Below are positions 37,373-45,456 of a stretch of DNA of 54,560 nucleotides, piece after piece. The stretch's first letter is position 1, and the number at the start of each line of letters is the position of its first letter. The notes under the pieces were generated by a model that worked only from the letters and a program-made list of their open reading frames with translations, was not told where the DNA came from and did no database searches. Position numbers and translations under genes: made by a program. Source of the stretch: an uncultured Alphaproteobacteria bacterium (lineage in GTDB: Bacteria; Pseudomonadota; Alphaproteobacteria; Bin95); contig CALLKY010000008.1 in assembly GCA_938083135.1 (NCBI GenBank), forward strand, positions 1 through 54,560. Direction: 5' to 3'.

Positions 37373-38287
37373 TCACATTTTAAATTCGTATAAATTCTCC
37401 ATATCTTGATCATTAATATGCCAAGCGAGATATCTCACACGATCCTTATCTTTTAGTTTTTTCAATCCAATTTCGTGCTTTGGTTTCCGAATTTCCTGTC
37501 CATTATCGTCCAAATAACAAAAAACCCATTTATTTTTTACGAGATACGATTTCCCAGATGCATTGGCACTTATTGCGGAGCTAGAGACCTCGTGTTGAAA
37601 CGCAAACTCATCGGCATTTTTAAAGACCTTATCTGTTACCAGATTTTTGACCTTTCTCGCAAATTTACCGATAACTTTTTCTGAAGCATGTCCCGCTGTA
37701 AGTAACGGATTATCCTCTAGGTCCAACCAAGCGAAACGAGAACCGTTTTGAAGCATGGCTCCCGTATTACAACTCTTCCGTATATGGTCTTTTGTCTCAC
37801 TTTCCATCTTGCAGGCTTTGGTCATGGTTCTGTATTTTTGGCCCGTGACCAAGTTAATAACGGGTTTTAAAACTCCCGCTTCTCGACGAAATAGATCAGA
37901 AGTGGCATTGGGTTTTGAGGTTCTTTTTATCGGCCGGGCAAAAGTGGGTGACGGTTCTGGGTCTTTTTTATTGTGTACAGTATTCAGTAAATCAACGCTT
38001 ACAGCATGCAATTTTTCGATATAACTTTTCTCTACTTTAAATTGATTTCCTCGTTCACAAATTTCGAGAGTGATCCATTCCCAATTCGCAAATCCTGTAT
38101 TTATGAGGGTGTCATGAAATCTAGTCCCGTCACCCTTCCTCGCTGAATCTTCATGTTCCTTTTTGCGTTCCGAAAGTGCCCGCTCTGTTTTTCCAATATA
38201 AATTTCGGTTGTCTCAAGTGTGCTTTTGGCCATGTAGATGATTGACTCGTCATCACTGGGTTTGTAATCGCTCATTTTCGACTCCAA
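37373..38287 (-). CDS. GIY-YIG endonuclease with intron-nuclease DNA-binding repeats
   Basis: A 304-residue protein. Residues 15-100 form a GIY-YIG nuclease domain (ETTEIYIGKTERALSERKKE, then WEWITLEICERGN and EKSYIEKLHA with the catalytic glutamate region). Two later segments, VINLVTGQKYRTMTKACKM and KNADEFAFQHEVSSSAIS, look like the NUMOD/IENR1-type DNA-binding repeats of homing endonucleases. The gene is strikingly AT-rich compared with everything around it, so it came from elsewhere, possibly a phage. The stop lies within about 20 bases of the IS21 end; the C-terminus may have been trimmed. ATG 38275 (MSDYKPSDDE) is an alternative start. The target is unknown. Confidence 0.75.
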   Translation of the reverse strand: MESKMSDYKPSDDESIIYMAKSTLETTEIYIGKTERALSERKKEHEDSARKGDGTRFHDTLINTGFANWEWITLEICERGNQFKVEKSYIEKLHAVSVDLLNTVHNKKDPEPSPTFARPIKRTSKPNATSDLFRREAGVLKPVINLVTGQKYRTMTKACKMESETKDHIRKSCNTGAMLQNGSRFAWLDLEDNPLLTAGHASEKVIGKFARKVKNLVTDKVFKNADEFAFQHEVSSSAISANASGKSYLVKNKWVFCYLDDNGQEIRKPKHEIGLKKLKDKDRVRYLAWHINDQDMENLYEFKM

Positions 38288-38338
38288 AAATTGATAAAAT
38301 CGCCTGTGGGAGAAAATACAGTCTTTGGACGGAGATGC

Positions 38339-38650
38339 CTACCTGCTGATCGTTTCCGCCTCGTGTTCCTTCTTAGCTAATTTACCATTCAACCGCTCTG
38401 GTTTACCTAAAGGACCAATGGTTTCTGTTGATAAATCTGTGTAACAGACGGTGGTGAACCTCTGCCCTTCTCCTCGAATAGAAGTGACGCAATGCAGGGA
38501 CTTGGAATCAGCGATGCAGACGCTGTTGTCGGGGAGGTCAATTCCTATGCCCCATCGTGGAAATGCAAGGTATGCGCCTTCGTAAAGTCCATCACGGTGG
38601 CATGACATAGTAGTGTCTTCGACATCCTTACCATCGCTGTGAACGGACAT
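38339..38650 (-). pseudogene. C-terminal fragment of a 2OG-Fe(II) oxygenase-like protein
   Basis: A 103-residue open frame with a pattern like the C-terminal half of a 2-oxoglutarate/iron oxygenase: VHSDGKDVEDTTMSC, EGAYLAFPRWGIGIDLPDNS, VCIADSKSLHC and RFTTVCYTDLS. Upstream in this frame a stop is soon met and no N-terminal half exists; instead the DNA continues into a Sel1-type gene in another frame. I read it as a truncated remnant. The family call rests on pattern only. Confidence 0.45.
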
Positions 38651-38859
38651 CGCTTTGGTCTGGCCTGCGCTACTCCCGCTTTGTACTGGGATTCAGCATC
38701 CCCCTGTTCGGCAAGAGGCGTCCATTCCCGCAGAGCAGTTGCGAAATCACCACTTTGGAAAGCGGCAACACCCTTTTGCCAATCTTGGCTCCAAGACACC
38801 CCCGCACTTCCAAGAAGCACGGCAAAGGCAAGACAGATGGTGGCGGTCAGGTTTCTCAT
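38545..38859 (-). pseudogene. Truncated Sel1-repeat secreted protein fused to foreign sequence
   Basis: The first 65 residues are a signal peptide (MRNLTATICLAFAVLLGSAG) and the beginning of a Sel1/TPR-like repeat (DWQKGVAAFQSGDFATALRE, WTPLAEQGDAESQYKAGV). After AGVAQA the sequence stops resembling Sel1 and runs, out of frame, across the oxygenase remnant. So the native gene was cut near 38665 and joined to other DNA. The product, if any, is a 104-residue chimera. Confidence 0.5.
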
Positions 38860-39362
38860 ACGGAGAGTCTGGCAGAAAGTGAAAATGGAGCAAATACCCT
38901 TGTGAAAGACCCATCGATGTCAAGCAGCGTTGGAGGGTCAATGCCGGGCGTCAGTGACTAAAGGGCGTCTGCGATTGCGAAGGAACTGGGAATAGGCAGA
39001 GCGGCAGTAGCAGCCAGACACCGGCTTCGTCTGGAACGCCCAAAAAACATACTCAAACTGACTCGAACTATCGAGATGACGCCTGAAGAGCCATTGGCAG
39101 GAAATGGGTAGAAATGAATTAAGCCAAAAGTGTACCAAAAAACGTACCACTCAGAGTTAGTATTTTATAAATATGCCGAATAATCAACATGTTGTGTAGC
39201 TGCATATGGTGCGGGTGGGGCGTGCCAATGCCGACCCAGCCGCCGCGGCCATATTCCCGTTCCACCATCATGCATCTCCTTGGCCAATTGAACCATTGTG
39301 AGCCAGCAGGCGTCTATGCGACAGTCCCCTCCAGCAGCAATAATCCAGCGGAGCGGATCGGC
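38860..39362. other. Intergenic stretch at the right edge of the island
   Basis: About 500 bases with no intact gene. It contains a serine-resolvase remnant (38962-39111), an imperfect pair of GTACCA repeats (about 39132-39150), then AT-rich DNA up to about 39185. Sequence from 39189 is in frame with the next gene but unlike its family. Confidence 0.6.
38962..39111 (+). pseudogene. C-terminal HTH remnant of a serine resolvase
   Basis: Reading from 38962 gives ASAIAKELGIGRAAVAARHRL, close to the helix-turn-helix at the end of Tn3/Hin-type resolvases. A stop (TAA 38959) lies directly before it, there is no catalytic domain, and the frame ends at TAG 39109-39111. It is a remnant of a former transposon or invertase gene. 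Confidence 0.55.
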
Positions 39363-40376
39363 ATGCCCAAAGCAGAAACCTTCGCCCTTGGCGACTTCAC
39401 ACTGCAATCCGGCCGCGTCCTGCCGGATGCAAAGCTGGTCTACGCCACATATGGCGCGATGCGGGCGGACCGGTCCAACGTCGTGCTCTACCCAACATCC
39501 TACGGCGCGCAACACACGGATATTGATTGGCTGATTGGCCCGGATGGCATTCTGGACCCGAAGCAGTGGTTCGTGATTATCGTGAACAAGTTCGGCAATG
39601 GCCTGTCCACATCCCCATCGAATGTCGCGAGCCCCGTCGCCAAAGGCCGCTGGCCCCGCGTTAGCCACGTAGACAATGTGCGGGCGCAGGCACGGCTGTT
39701 GGATGAGGTGTTTAGCGTCGATAAGCTGGCGATGGTTTACGGCTGGTCCATGGGCGCGCAGCAGGCGTTCCATTGGGGTGCCTTAATGCCGGACCGGGTG
39801 GACCGCATCTGCGCGCTCTGTGGTTCCGCCAAAACATCCGTCCATAACAAAGTGTTCCTGGAAAGCGTGCGCGCAACGCTGACGGCAGATGAACATTGGA
39901 CTGGAACACACTTCCGCGCCCACCCCGAAACCGGCCTCCGCGCCATGGGGCGGCTTTATGCCGGATGGGCGATGAGCCAGGCGTTCTACCGCCAAGGCCT
40001 GCACATCACCGAAACCCACCCGACGCTGGAGGATTATCTGGTCCGCCAATGGGAAGGCAATTTCCTCCGCCGGGATGGTGATGACCTACTGGCCATGCTG
40101 GATACCTGGATGCATTCAGATATCTCAAACAATGAGATATTTGGCGGCGACCTGACCAAGGCACTAAACGCCATCAAAGCGAAAACGCTGGTGATGCCCT
40201 CCACGACAGATCTGTATTTCACGGTTGAGGACGGCGAGGCAGAAGCCAAGCTGATGCCGAACGCAGAATTCCGGCCGATCAAGTCCGTATGGGGGCATCG
40301 CGCTGGCAACCCAACGTCCAACCCAGAAGACCAAGCCTTCATCCGCAAAGCCGTGCAAGACCTGATAAAGAGCTGA
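39363..40376 (+). CDS. MetX-like alpha/beta hydrolase
   Basis: A 337-residue alpha/beta-fold protein of the homoserine O-acetyltransferase-like group. The segments LVYATYGAMRADRSNVVLYP, WFVIIVNKFGNGLSTSPSN and the nucleophile elbow YGWSMGAQQAF are typical. Near the C-terminus, TLVMPSTTDLYF and the histidine in VWGHRAGNP complete a Ser-Asp-His triad. I chose ATG 39363 (MPKAETFALGDF); the frame upstream to 39189 is in the island edge. Homoserine acetylation is unlikely without other met genes; it may be a hydrolase or acyltransferase in the catabolic set. Followed two bases later by the MDR gene. Confidence 0.8.
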   Translation: MPKAETFALGDFTLQSGRVLPDAKLVYATYGAMRADRSNVVLYPTSYGAQHTDIDWLIGPDGILDPKQWFVIIVNKFGNGLSTSPSNVASPVAKGRWPRVSHVDNVRAQARLLDEVFSVDKLAMVYGWSMGAQQAFHWGALMPDRVDRICALCGSAKTSVHNKVFLESVRATLTADEHWTGTHFRAHPETGLRAMGRLYAGWAMSQAFYRQGLHITETHPTLEDYLVRQWEGNFLRRDGDDLLAMLDTWMHSDISNNEIFGGDLTKALNAIKAKTLVMPSTTDLYFTVEDGEAEAKLMPNAEFRPIKSVWGHRAGNPTSNPEDQAFIRKAVQDLIKS

Positions 40377-40378
40377 CA

Positions 40379-41380
40379 TTGACCGAAAACCGCGTTATCC
40401 GCCTGAAATCCCGCCCGGTTGAACTGCCAGGGCCAGAGCATTTTGATATCACCGCAGATCCGCGCCCAGAACCCGGCCCTGGCGAAGCGCTGATCCAGAT
40501 CGAAGCCGCCGCCCTCAGCCCCTGGCAAGGGCAGCGCTTGAAGGATTTTAGGAACTACACGAAACCCTTCGCGATTGGTGAAGTCATTGACGGCGATACG
40601 CTTGGCCGCGTCATGCAATCCAATGCACCAGAACTGCCGGTCGGCACCATTGTCGCTGGACGGCTTGGGTGGCGCGAATGGGCAGTCACGACGCCGGGTG
40701 CCGTTGAAATCGTGCCAGAAGGGCAGAGCGCGGAAACAACGCTCGTCACCCTCTCCTCCCCCGGCCTCACCGCCTATGCGGGCCTGAATGCTGCCAAGCG
40801 GGGGATGCCGGGCGAAACGCTGGTGGTGACATCTGCCGCGGGCGGTGTCGGCAGCCATGTGGTGCAGCTTGGGTTGATGGCGGGCATGCGCGTTGTCGGC
40901 CTGGCAGGTGGTGAAGCGAAGCGGCGGATCGTTGCGGAAAAGCTCGGCGCCCATGTCGCGATCGATTACCGCGCGCCAGATATGGAGCAGCAGCTCGCCA
41001 AGGCATTGCCGGACGGATTCGACCTGTTCTATGACACCGTTGGCGGCGCGCTTGCTGACCAGATTTTCGAACACACAGCCAAGTTCGCGACCATCGTGCT
41101 TGTTGGCCGGACTGCCGCCAATAACAGCGCCAACCCTGGCGCCGACATGGCCAATGTCCGTGTGCCCTGGGGCCAGAATGCAACCATAATCGGCTTCAAC
41201 CGTTATGACCGTCCGCTGGAATGGGCTGAGGCCCGGACCCGCATGGAGCGGCTGGCAGCCGATGGCAGAATTAACAGCCTCGTCTCCTGGGCGGACGGCT
41301 TCGAAGCGGCACCGCAGGCCCTTCAAGATATGCTGGCTGGCCGTAATGTCGGCAAAACGCTCGTTCGCTTCCATTCCTAA
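40379..41380 (+). CDS. Zinc-less MDR-family NADPH oxidoreductase
   Basis: A 333-residue medium-chain dehydrogenase/reductase without the zinc ligands, similar to quinone reductases and prostaglandin/alkenal reductases. Seen: the N-terminal substrate domain (LPGPEHFDITADPRPEPGPG), LSSPGLTAYAGLNAAKRGMP and the cofactor loop VTSAAGGVGSHVVQLG. The likely start is TTG 40379, two bases after the previous stop; the only upstream ATG (40289) is deep inside that gene. It probably reduces an activated C=C bond. Same strand and close spacing with both flanking hydrolase genes. Confidence 0.82.
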   Translation: MTENRVIRLKSRPVELPGPEHFDITADPRPEPGPGEALIQIEAAALSPWQGQRLKDFRNYTKPFAIGEVIDGDTLGRVMQSNAPELPVGTIVAGRLGWREWAVTTPGAVEIVPEGQSAETTLVTLSSPGLTAYAGLNAAKRGMPGETLVVTSAAGGVGSHVVQLGLMAGMRVVGLAGGEAKRRIVAEKLGAHVAIDYRAPDMEQQLAKALPDGFDLFYDTVGGALADQIFEHTAKFATIVLVGRTAANNSANPGADMANVRVPWGQNATIIGFNRYDRPLEWAEARTRMERLAADGRINSLVSWADGFEAAPQALQDMLAGRNVGKTLVRFHS

Positions 41381-41398
41381 CTGCTTGGTTCTGTTCCC

Positions 41399-42190
41399 AT
41401 GAAAATCACCGTAAATGGCAACGATTTCTACTACCGCTTTGACGGCCCGAAGGATGCGCCAGTTGTCATGATGGCCCACGCCATGGGCACCAGCCACAGG
41501 ATATGGGACTGGCAGATGGCAGCGTTGACGGATCGCTGGCGGGTTCTGCGCTACGACTGGCTCGGCCATGGGGACAGTGCAGCCCCACCTGGCCCCTATA
41601 GCTTGGACGGCTTCGTGGCGGATGCTGTCGGCCTTATGGATGCGCTTGCCATCCCCAAAGTCCACTGGGTTGGTATTTCGACAGGCGGCATGATCGGCCA
41701 GGGCATGGGCATCGCCCATGGCGATAGGCTCCAGTCCCTCAGCCTCTGCAATACAACGCCGCAAGCGACACCGTGGTACCGGGAATGGGTTGCGGAACGG
41801 CAAGCGGTGGTGCGCCAGGACGGCATGCCGCCCGTATGGGACATGACCAAGCGTCTTTGGTTCACTGACGCGTTCGTTGACGCTGAAAGCCTTGCCTATT
41901 GCGTTATCCGCGATGTCTTTAACGCGACGCCGATTGAAGGCTATCTGGGCGGCACATCCGCCGTTGCGGATTTGGCCTACCGTGACAGCCTAGACCAAAT
42001 TACGACACCAACGCTGGTGCTCGCTGCTGGCGCAGACCCTGTCACGCCGCTCGATCATTCCAAAACCATTCGGGACCGCATTCCAGGGGCCAAGCTGGAA
42101 AGCCTGCCAGGCCAACGGCATTTCTCTAATGTCGAACAGCCTGATGCCTTTAACGCAATCCTGACGCCATTTTTAGAGAGCCAACGTTAA
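41399..42190 (+). CDS. Alpha/beta hydrolase (enol-lactonase / ester hydrolase type)
   Basis: A 263-residue alpha/beta hydrolase with oxyanion loop MMAHAMGTSHRIWD, nucleophile GISTGGMIGQ, acid residue in AAGADPVTP and histidine in LPGQRHFSNVEQPD. This matches 3-oxoadipate enol-lactonase-like enzymes, so hydrolysis of a lactone or ester is likely. That fits the Baeyer-Villiger monooxygenase encoded nearby on the other strand, whose products are esters or lactones. Its stop overlaps the convergent GMC gene by four bases. Confidence 0.82.
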   Translation: MKITVNGNDFYYRFDGPKDAPVVMMAHAMGTSHRIWDWQMAALTDRWRVLRYDWLGHGDSAAPPGPYSLDGFVADAVGLMDALAIPKVHWVGISTGGMIGQGMGIAHGDRLQSLSLCNTTPQATPWYREWVAERQAVVRQDGMPPVWDMTKRLWFTDAFVDAESLAYCVIRDVFNATPIEGYLGGTSAVADLAYRDSLDQITTPTLVLAAGADPVTPLDHSKTIRDRIPGAKLESLPGQRHFSNVEQPDAFNAILTPFLESQR

Positions 42191-43803
42191 GCTTGCGCAT
42201 CCGCCAATATCAGGTCCGCGCCCTTTTCGCCGATAACGATTGATGGAGCATTTGTGTTGGATGTCGGCATGTTTGGCATGATTGAGCTGTCGATGACGCG
42301 CAGATTTTCGGTGCAGCGCACTTTCAACTCAAAATCAACAACATCCATCGCACCGCGCCCCATGCGGCAGCTGCTGATCGGGTGCCAGGATGTCTGGCCA
42401 CTCCGGCGGGCATAGTCCATCAATGCCTCATCGCTTTCAGCCTCACTCCCTGGGCGGACTTCGCGCACGATGAGCGGCTTGATCGCGGGCTGCGACGCCA
42501 CTTTCCGCACCAACTTCAAGCCAGCAAGCGTTTTCTCCCGGTCTTGCGGGTGGCTGAGATAATTGGCGTGGATGAGCGGGTCAGCCGCTGGGTCCGGGCT
42601 GTTGATATGGGTTGACCCACGGGATTCCGGGTAAAGCGGAAATACGCCAATATTGAACCCGGGAAACTGATCAACGCCAAGTTTCCGGTTCCTGGCGTAA
42701 CGATCCTTGCCAGATACAAGCATGATTTGCAGCTTCAGGTCTGGATGCACCAAATCCGGCGTGCTGCGCATAATCGCGTGCACGGTCGCGGATGAGATTG
42801 ACAGCAGGCCATCCCCCTTCGTCAACCATTGTGCAAGTGCGGCAGCCCCCCGCCAGCGATTATTGATGATGTCATTGATGGTGACTTTCAGCGTCGCTTC
42901 AAAGGTGATGCGGGTCTGCAAATGATCCTGCAGATTCTCCCCCACTCCGGCCAAGTCTTGTAAGACCGGAATGCCATGGGACTGCAGCAAGGCACCGCCG
43001 CCAATGCCGGAAAGCTCCAGAAGCTTCGGCGAATTCATTGGGCCAGCTGATAGAACAACCTCACCACGGGCTTGTGCTTCGTGGACAACGCCATTCAGGC
43101 GGTAGCGAACGCCGGTCGCACGACGGCCCTCAAACAGGATTTTCTCTGTCAGCGCGCCCGTTTCAATTTTCAGATTGGTGCGGCTCTTGGCTGGCTTCAA
43201 ATAACCGACATGGGTCGAGTTCCGCCATCCGCGCTTGGTCGAGTATTGCAGCCATCCCGCGCCATCAAAATCGCCGGAATTGTAGTCATCATTCGGCTTG
43301 GCACCGGCCTGAATGCAGGCTTCGCGAAAAGCCGCTGAGAGTGGGTCCTGCACATTGCCGCTGGAAACACGAATTGGCCCGCCCTGCCCGCGCTCCTCCG
43401 ATTGGCTTTCGGGCCGGTCTTCGATTTTGCGGAAATAGGGCAGCAGTTCGTCATAGCCCCAGCCCGGCTCATTACCGTCCCGCCATTCGTCATAGCGATA
43501 GGGCGCGCCACGGGCGAAGATCATGCCGTTGATAGAGCTTGACCCACCGAGCATGCGCCCGCGCGGCCAGAACACTGTCTGGTTATGCAGTTCCGGCTCA
43601 GGTGCTGTATTGAACGGCCAGACGAAACGCGGATCCGTTAGCATGCGACCAATACCGAGCGGCATGTTAACCCAGGGATGCCGTGCCTTACCGCCGGCCT
43701 CCAGCAGCAAGACAGAGTATTTCCCGCTTTCAGAAAGCCTTGCAGCGCACGGCGCGCCAGATGACCCTGCGCCAACAACGATAAAGTCAAAGCTCTCCGG
43801 CAT
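42187..43803 (-). CDS. GMC-family FAD oxidoreductase (alcohol dehydrogenase type)
   Basis: A 538-residue GMC flavoprotein. The N-terminal FAD site is FIVVGAGSSGAPCAARLSES; PRGRMLGGSSSINGMIF is GMC signature 1 and VVLSAGPMNSPKLLELSGIG signature 2. The active-site histidine lies in SWHPISSCRMG and the final Asn in NTNAPSIVIGEKG. It resembles choline and alkyl-alcohol dehydrogenases. Last gene of a minus-strand set behind a Baeyer-Villiger monooxygenase, five bases away, so it may oxidise an alcohol to the ketone used by that enzyme. Confidence 0.9.
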   Translation of the reverse strand: MPESFDFIVVGAGSSGAPCAARLSESGKYSVLLLEAGGKARHPWVNMPLGIGRMLTDPRFVWPFNTAPEPELHNQTVFWPRGRMLGGSSSINGMIFARGAPYRYDEWRDGNEPGWGYDELLPYFRKIEDRPESQSEERGQGGPIRVSSGNVQDPLSAAFREACIQAGAKPNDDYNSGDFDGAGWLQYSTKRGWRNSTHVGYLKPAKSRTNLKIETGALTEKILFEGRRATGVRYRLNGVVHEAQARGEVVLSAGPMNSPKLLELSGIGGGALLQSHGIPVLQDLAGVGENLQDHLQTRITFEATLKVTINDIINNRWRGAAALAQWLTKGDGLLSISSATVHAIMRSTPDLVHPDLKLQIMLVSGKDRYARNRKLGVDQFPGFNIGVFPLYPESRGSTHINSPDPAADPLIHANYLSHPQDREKTLAGLKLVRKVASQPAIKPLIVREVRPGSEAESDEALMDYARRSGQTSWHPISSCRMGRGAMDVVDFELKVRCTENLRVIDSSIMPNMPTSNTNAPSIVIGEKGADLILADAQA

Positions 43804-43808
43804 AGTCT

Positions 43809-45443
43809 CTATGCTCTCTTTGCTGCGGCGGCCGTATCACTGAACAGGAACCCTGTGTAGCCGTTTGCAACGATCTCCAGGCATTTGCCGGCATAGTTCG
43901 CCATGCCGCCGATATACGGCATGAACACGCGCGGCTTGCCTTCGATATTCGCCCCCATGTACCAACTCGCGGCCTTCGGATAGAGCGTTTTGTAGGCAAC
44001 CTCGATGCCATGTTCGACCCATGCGGCTTCAGCCTCGGGGTCTGCCTCAATCACTTCCGCGCCGCGCGCCTGCATTTCACCCAAGCTATCGGCCACAAAC
44101 TCCACATGCTGCTCAATCGCGACCATCATGTTGCACAGTACCGATGGACTGCCAGGACCGGTGATCGTGTACATATTCGGGAATCCGGCCACCATAATGC
44201 CAAGATAGGATACTGGCCCGGCCTCCCATTTCTCGCGCAAAGTCAGGCCATCACGGCCCTGAATGTCAATCTTTAGCAGCGTGCCCGTCATAGCGTCGAA
44301 GCCGGTCGCGTAGACGATTGCATCAAATTCGAAATCTTCGCCGCCAGCCCGCACGCCGGTCTCTGTGATCTGGTCGATTCCGCATTTGCTGATGTCCACC
44401 AGCCGCACATTGTCCCGATTAAAGGTCTCGAAATAGCGGGTGTCGACACAGATGCGCTTGGTGCCGATGGGATAGCTATCCGGTGCGAGCAATTCCGCCG
44501 TTTCGGCGTTATCAACAATCTCACGGATGCGTTCACGCACGAACTCTGCGGCTGTGTCATTGGCGGCCTGATTTAGCGACAAATCCTTAAAGCCCGCCAT
44601 GAACTGCGTGCCGCCGGCCTCCCAATTTTCTTCATAGATACGGCGGCGTTCAGCGTCAGACACATCCATCGCACCTACTTTGGAGCGCTCGTAATAGTTC
44701 CCGTTCGGTGTTGTTCGCTGAATCTCACGGCGCTTTTGATATTCGGACTTCCACGCATTGGCATATTCCGGTGACATCGCACCGTTGCGCGATGGGATGG
44801 AATAATTGGGTGTGCGCTGGAAGACCGTTACATGCCCCGCTTGCTCCGCAATAACCGGGATCGCTTGGATGGCAGAGGAGCCAGTGCCGATAACGCCAAC
44901 GCGCAGGCCAGCTAAATCTACGTCCTCATGTGGCCATTCACCCGTGTGGTAAGTGGCCCCCTTGAAGCTATCCATGCCCTTGAAATCTGGCGCGCGGGGC
45001 GATGACAAGCAGCCTGTCGCCATAATGCAATATTGCGCATGCACGATTTCGCCGGAATCGAGCGTTACCGCCCAGCGGTTCGTCATCTCATTAAAATGGG
45101 CGGAGACAACGGTCGTGCTGAATTCGATATCATCCCGCAGCGCATAGCGGTCCGCCACGTGGTTGGCGTATTTCATGATCTCTGGCTGGCCCGCGAAAAC
45201 TTCAGACCATTCCCATTCCTGCTGCAGGTCTTCATCGAAGGAATAGGAATACTGCATGCTCTCAACATCGCAGCGCGCGCCCGGGTATCGGTTCCAATAC
45301 CAAGTGCCGCCAACGTCGCTCCCAGCCTCAAAGACGCGGAAGGACAGGCCAAGCTCCCGTAATTTCAGGATCAGATACAGACCGGAAAACCCTGCCCCGA
45401 CAATGACCGCATCAACATTCTTGGCATTTTGGTTATTCGCCAC
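43809..45443 (-). CDS. Baeyer-Villiger-type flavin monooxygenase
   Basis: A flavoprotein of about 544 residues with an FAD-binding VIVGAGFSGLYLILKLRELG, the Baeyer-Villiger fingerprint FKGATYHTGEWP and the NADPH-binding VGVIGTGSSAIQAIPVIA. It inserts oxygen beside a ketone carbonyl, giving an ester or lactone; the ketone is unknown. I prefer GTG 45443 (VANNQNAKN), 13 bases after the acyl-CoA dehydrogenase; the ATG at 45503 would overlap that gene by 47 bases with an unrelated leader. Confidence 0.9.
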   Translation of the reverse strand: MANNQNAKNVDAVIVGAGFSGLYLILKLRELGLSFRVFEAGSDVGGTWYWNRYPGARCDVESMQYSYSFDEDLQQEWEWSEVFAGQPEIMKYANHVADRYALRDDIEFSTTVVSAHFNEMTNRWAVTLDSGEIVHAQYCIMATGCLSSPRAPDFKGMDSFKGATYHTGEWPHEDVDLAGLRVGVIGTGSSAIQAIPVIAEQAGHVTVFQRTPNYSIPSRNGAMSPEYANAWKSEYQKRREIQRTTPNGNYYERSKVGAMDVSDAERRRIYEENWEAGGTQFMAGFKDLSLNQAANDTAAEFVRERIREIVDNAETAELLAPDSYPIGTKRICVDTRYFETFNRDNVRLVDISKCGIDQITETGVRAGGEDFEFDAIVYATGFDAMTGTLLKIDIQGRDGLTLREKWEAGPVSYLGIMVAGFPNMYTITGPGSPSVLCNMMVAIEQHVEFVADSLGEMQARGAEVIEADPEAEAAWVEHGIEVAYKTLYPKAASWYMGANIEGKPRVFMPYIGGMANYAGKCLEIVANGYTGFLFSDTAAAAKRA

Positions 45444-45456
45444 GGCCCAATTCCCC

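Larger units (their letters stand above)
33242..39111. mobile_element. Decayed genomic island at tRNA-Phe (approximate limits)
   Basis: Between tRNA-Phe and the normal-composition catabolic region lie an integrase, an unknown small gene, an IS21-family element, a markedly AT-rich GIY-YIG nuclease gene and three gene remnants. That content and composition mark acquired DNA. I found no second copy of the tRNA 3' end, so the right limit is uncertain; 39111 is the end of the last recognisable mobile remnant. Confidence 0.5.

Noticed and set aside
39100-39190. A right attachment repeat for the tRNA-Phe island
   Set aside because: No stretch matching the tRNA 3' end was found here or elsewhere to the right; only short AT-rich chance matches.
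40034-41803. A 589-residue open frame on the minus strand across the MDR and hydrolase genes
   Set aside because: It is antisense to two clearly recognisable enzymes, its protein has no domain pattern, and such frames are common opposite GC-rich coding DNA.
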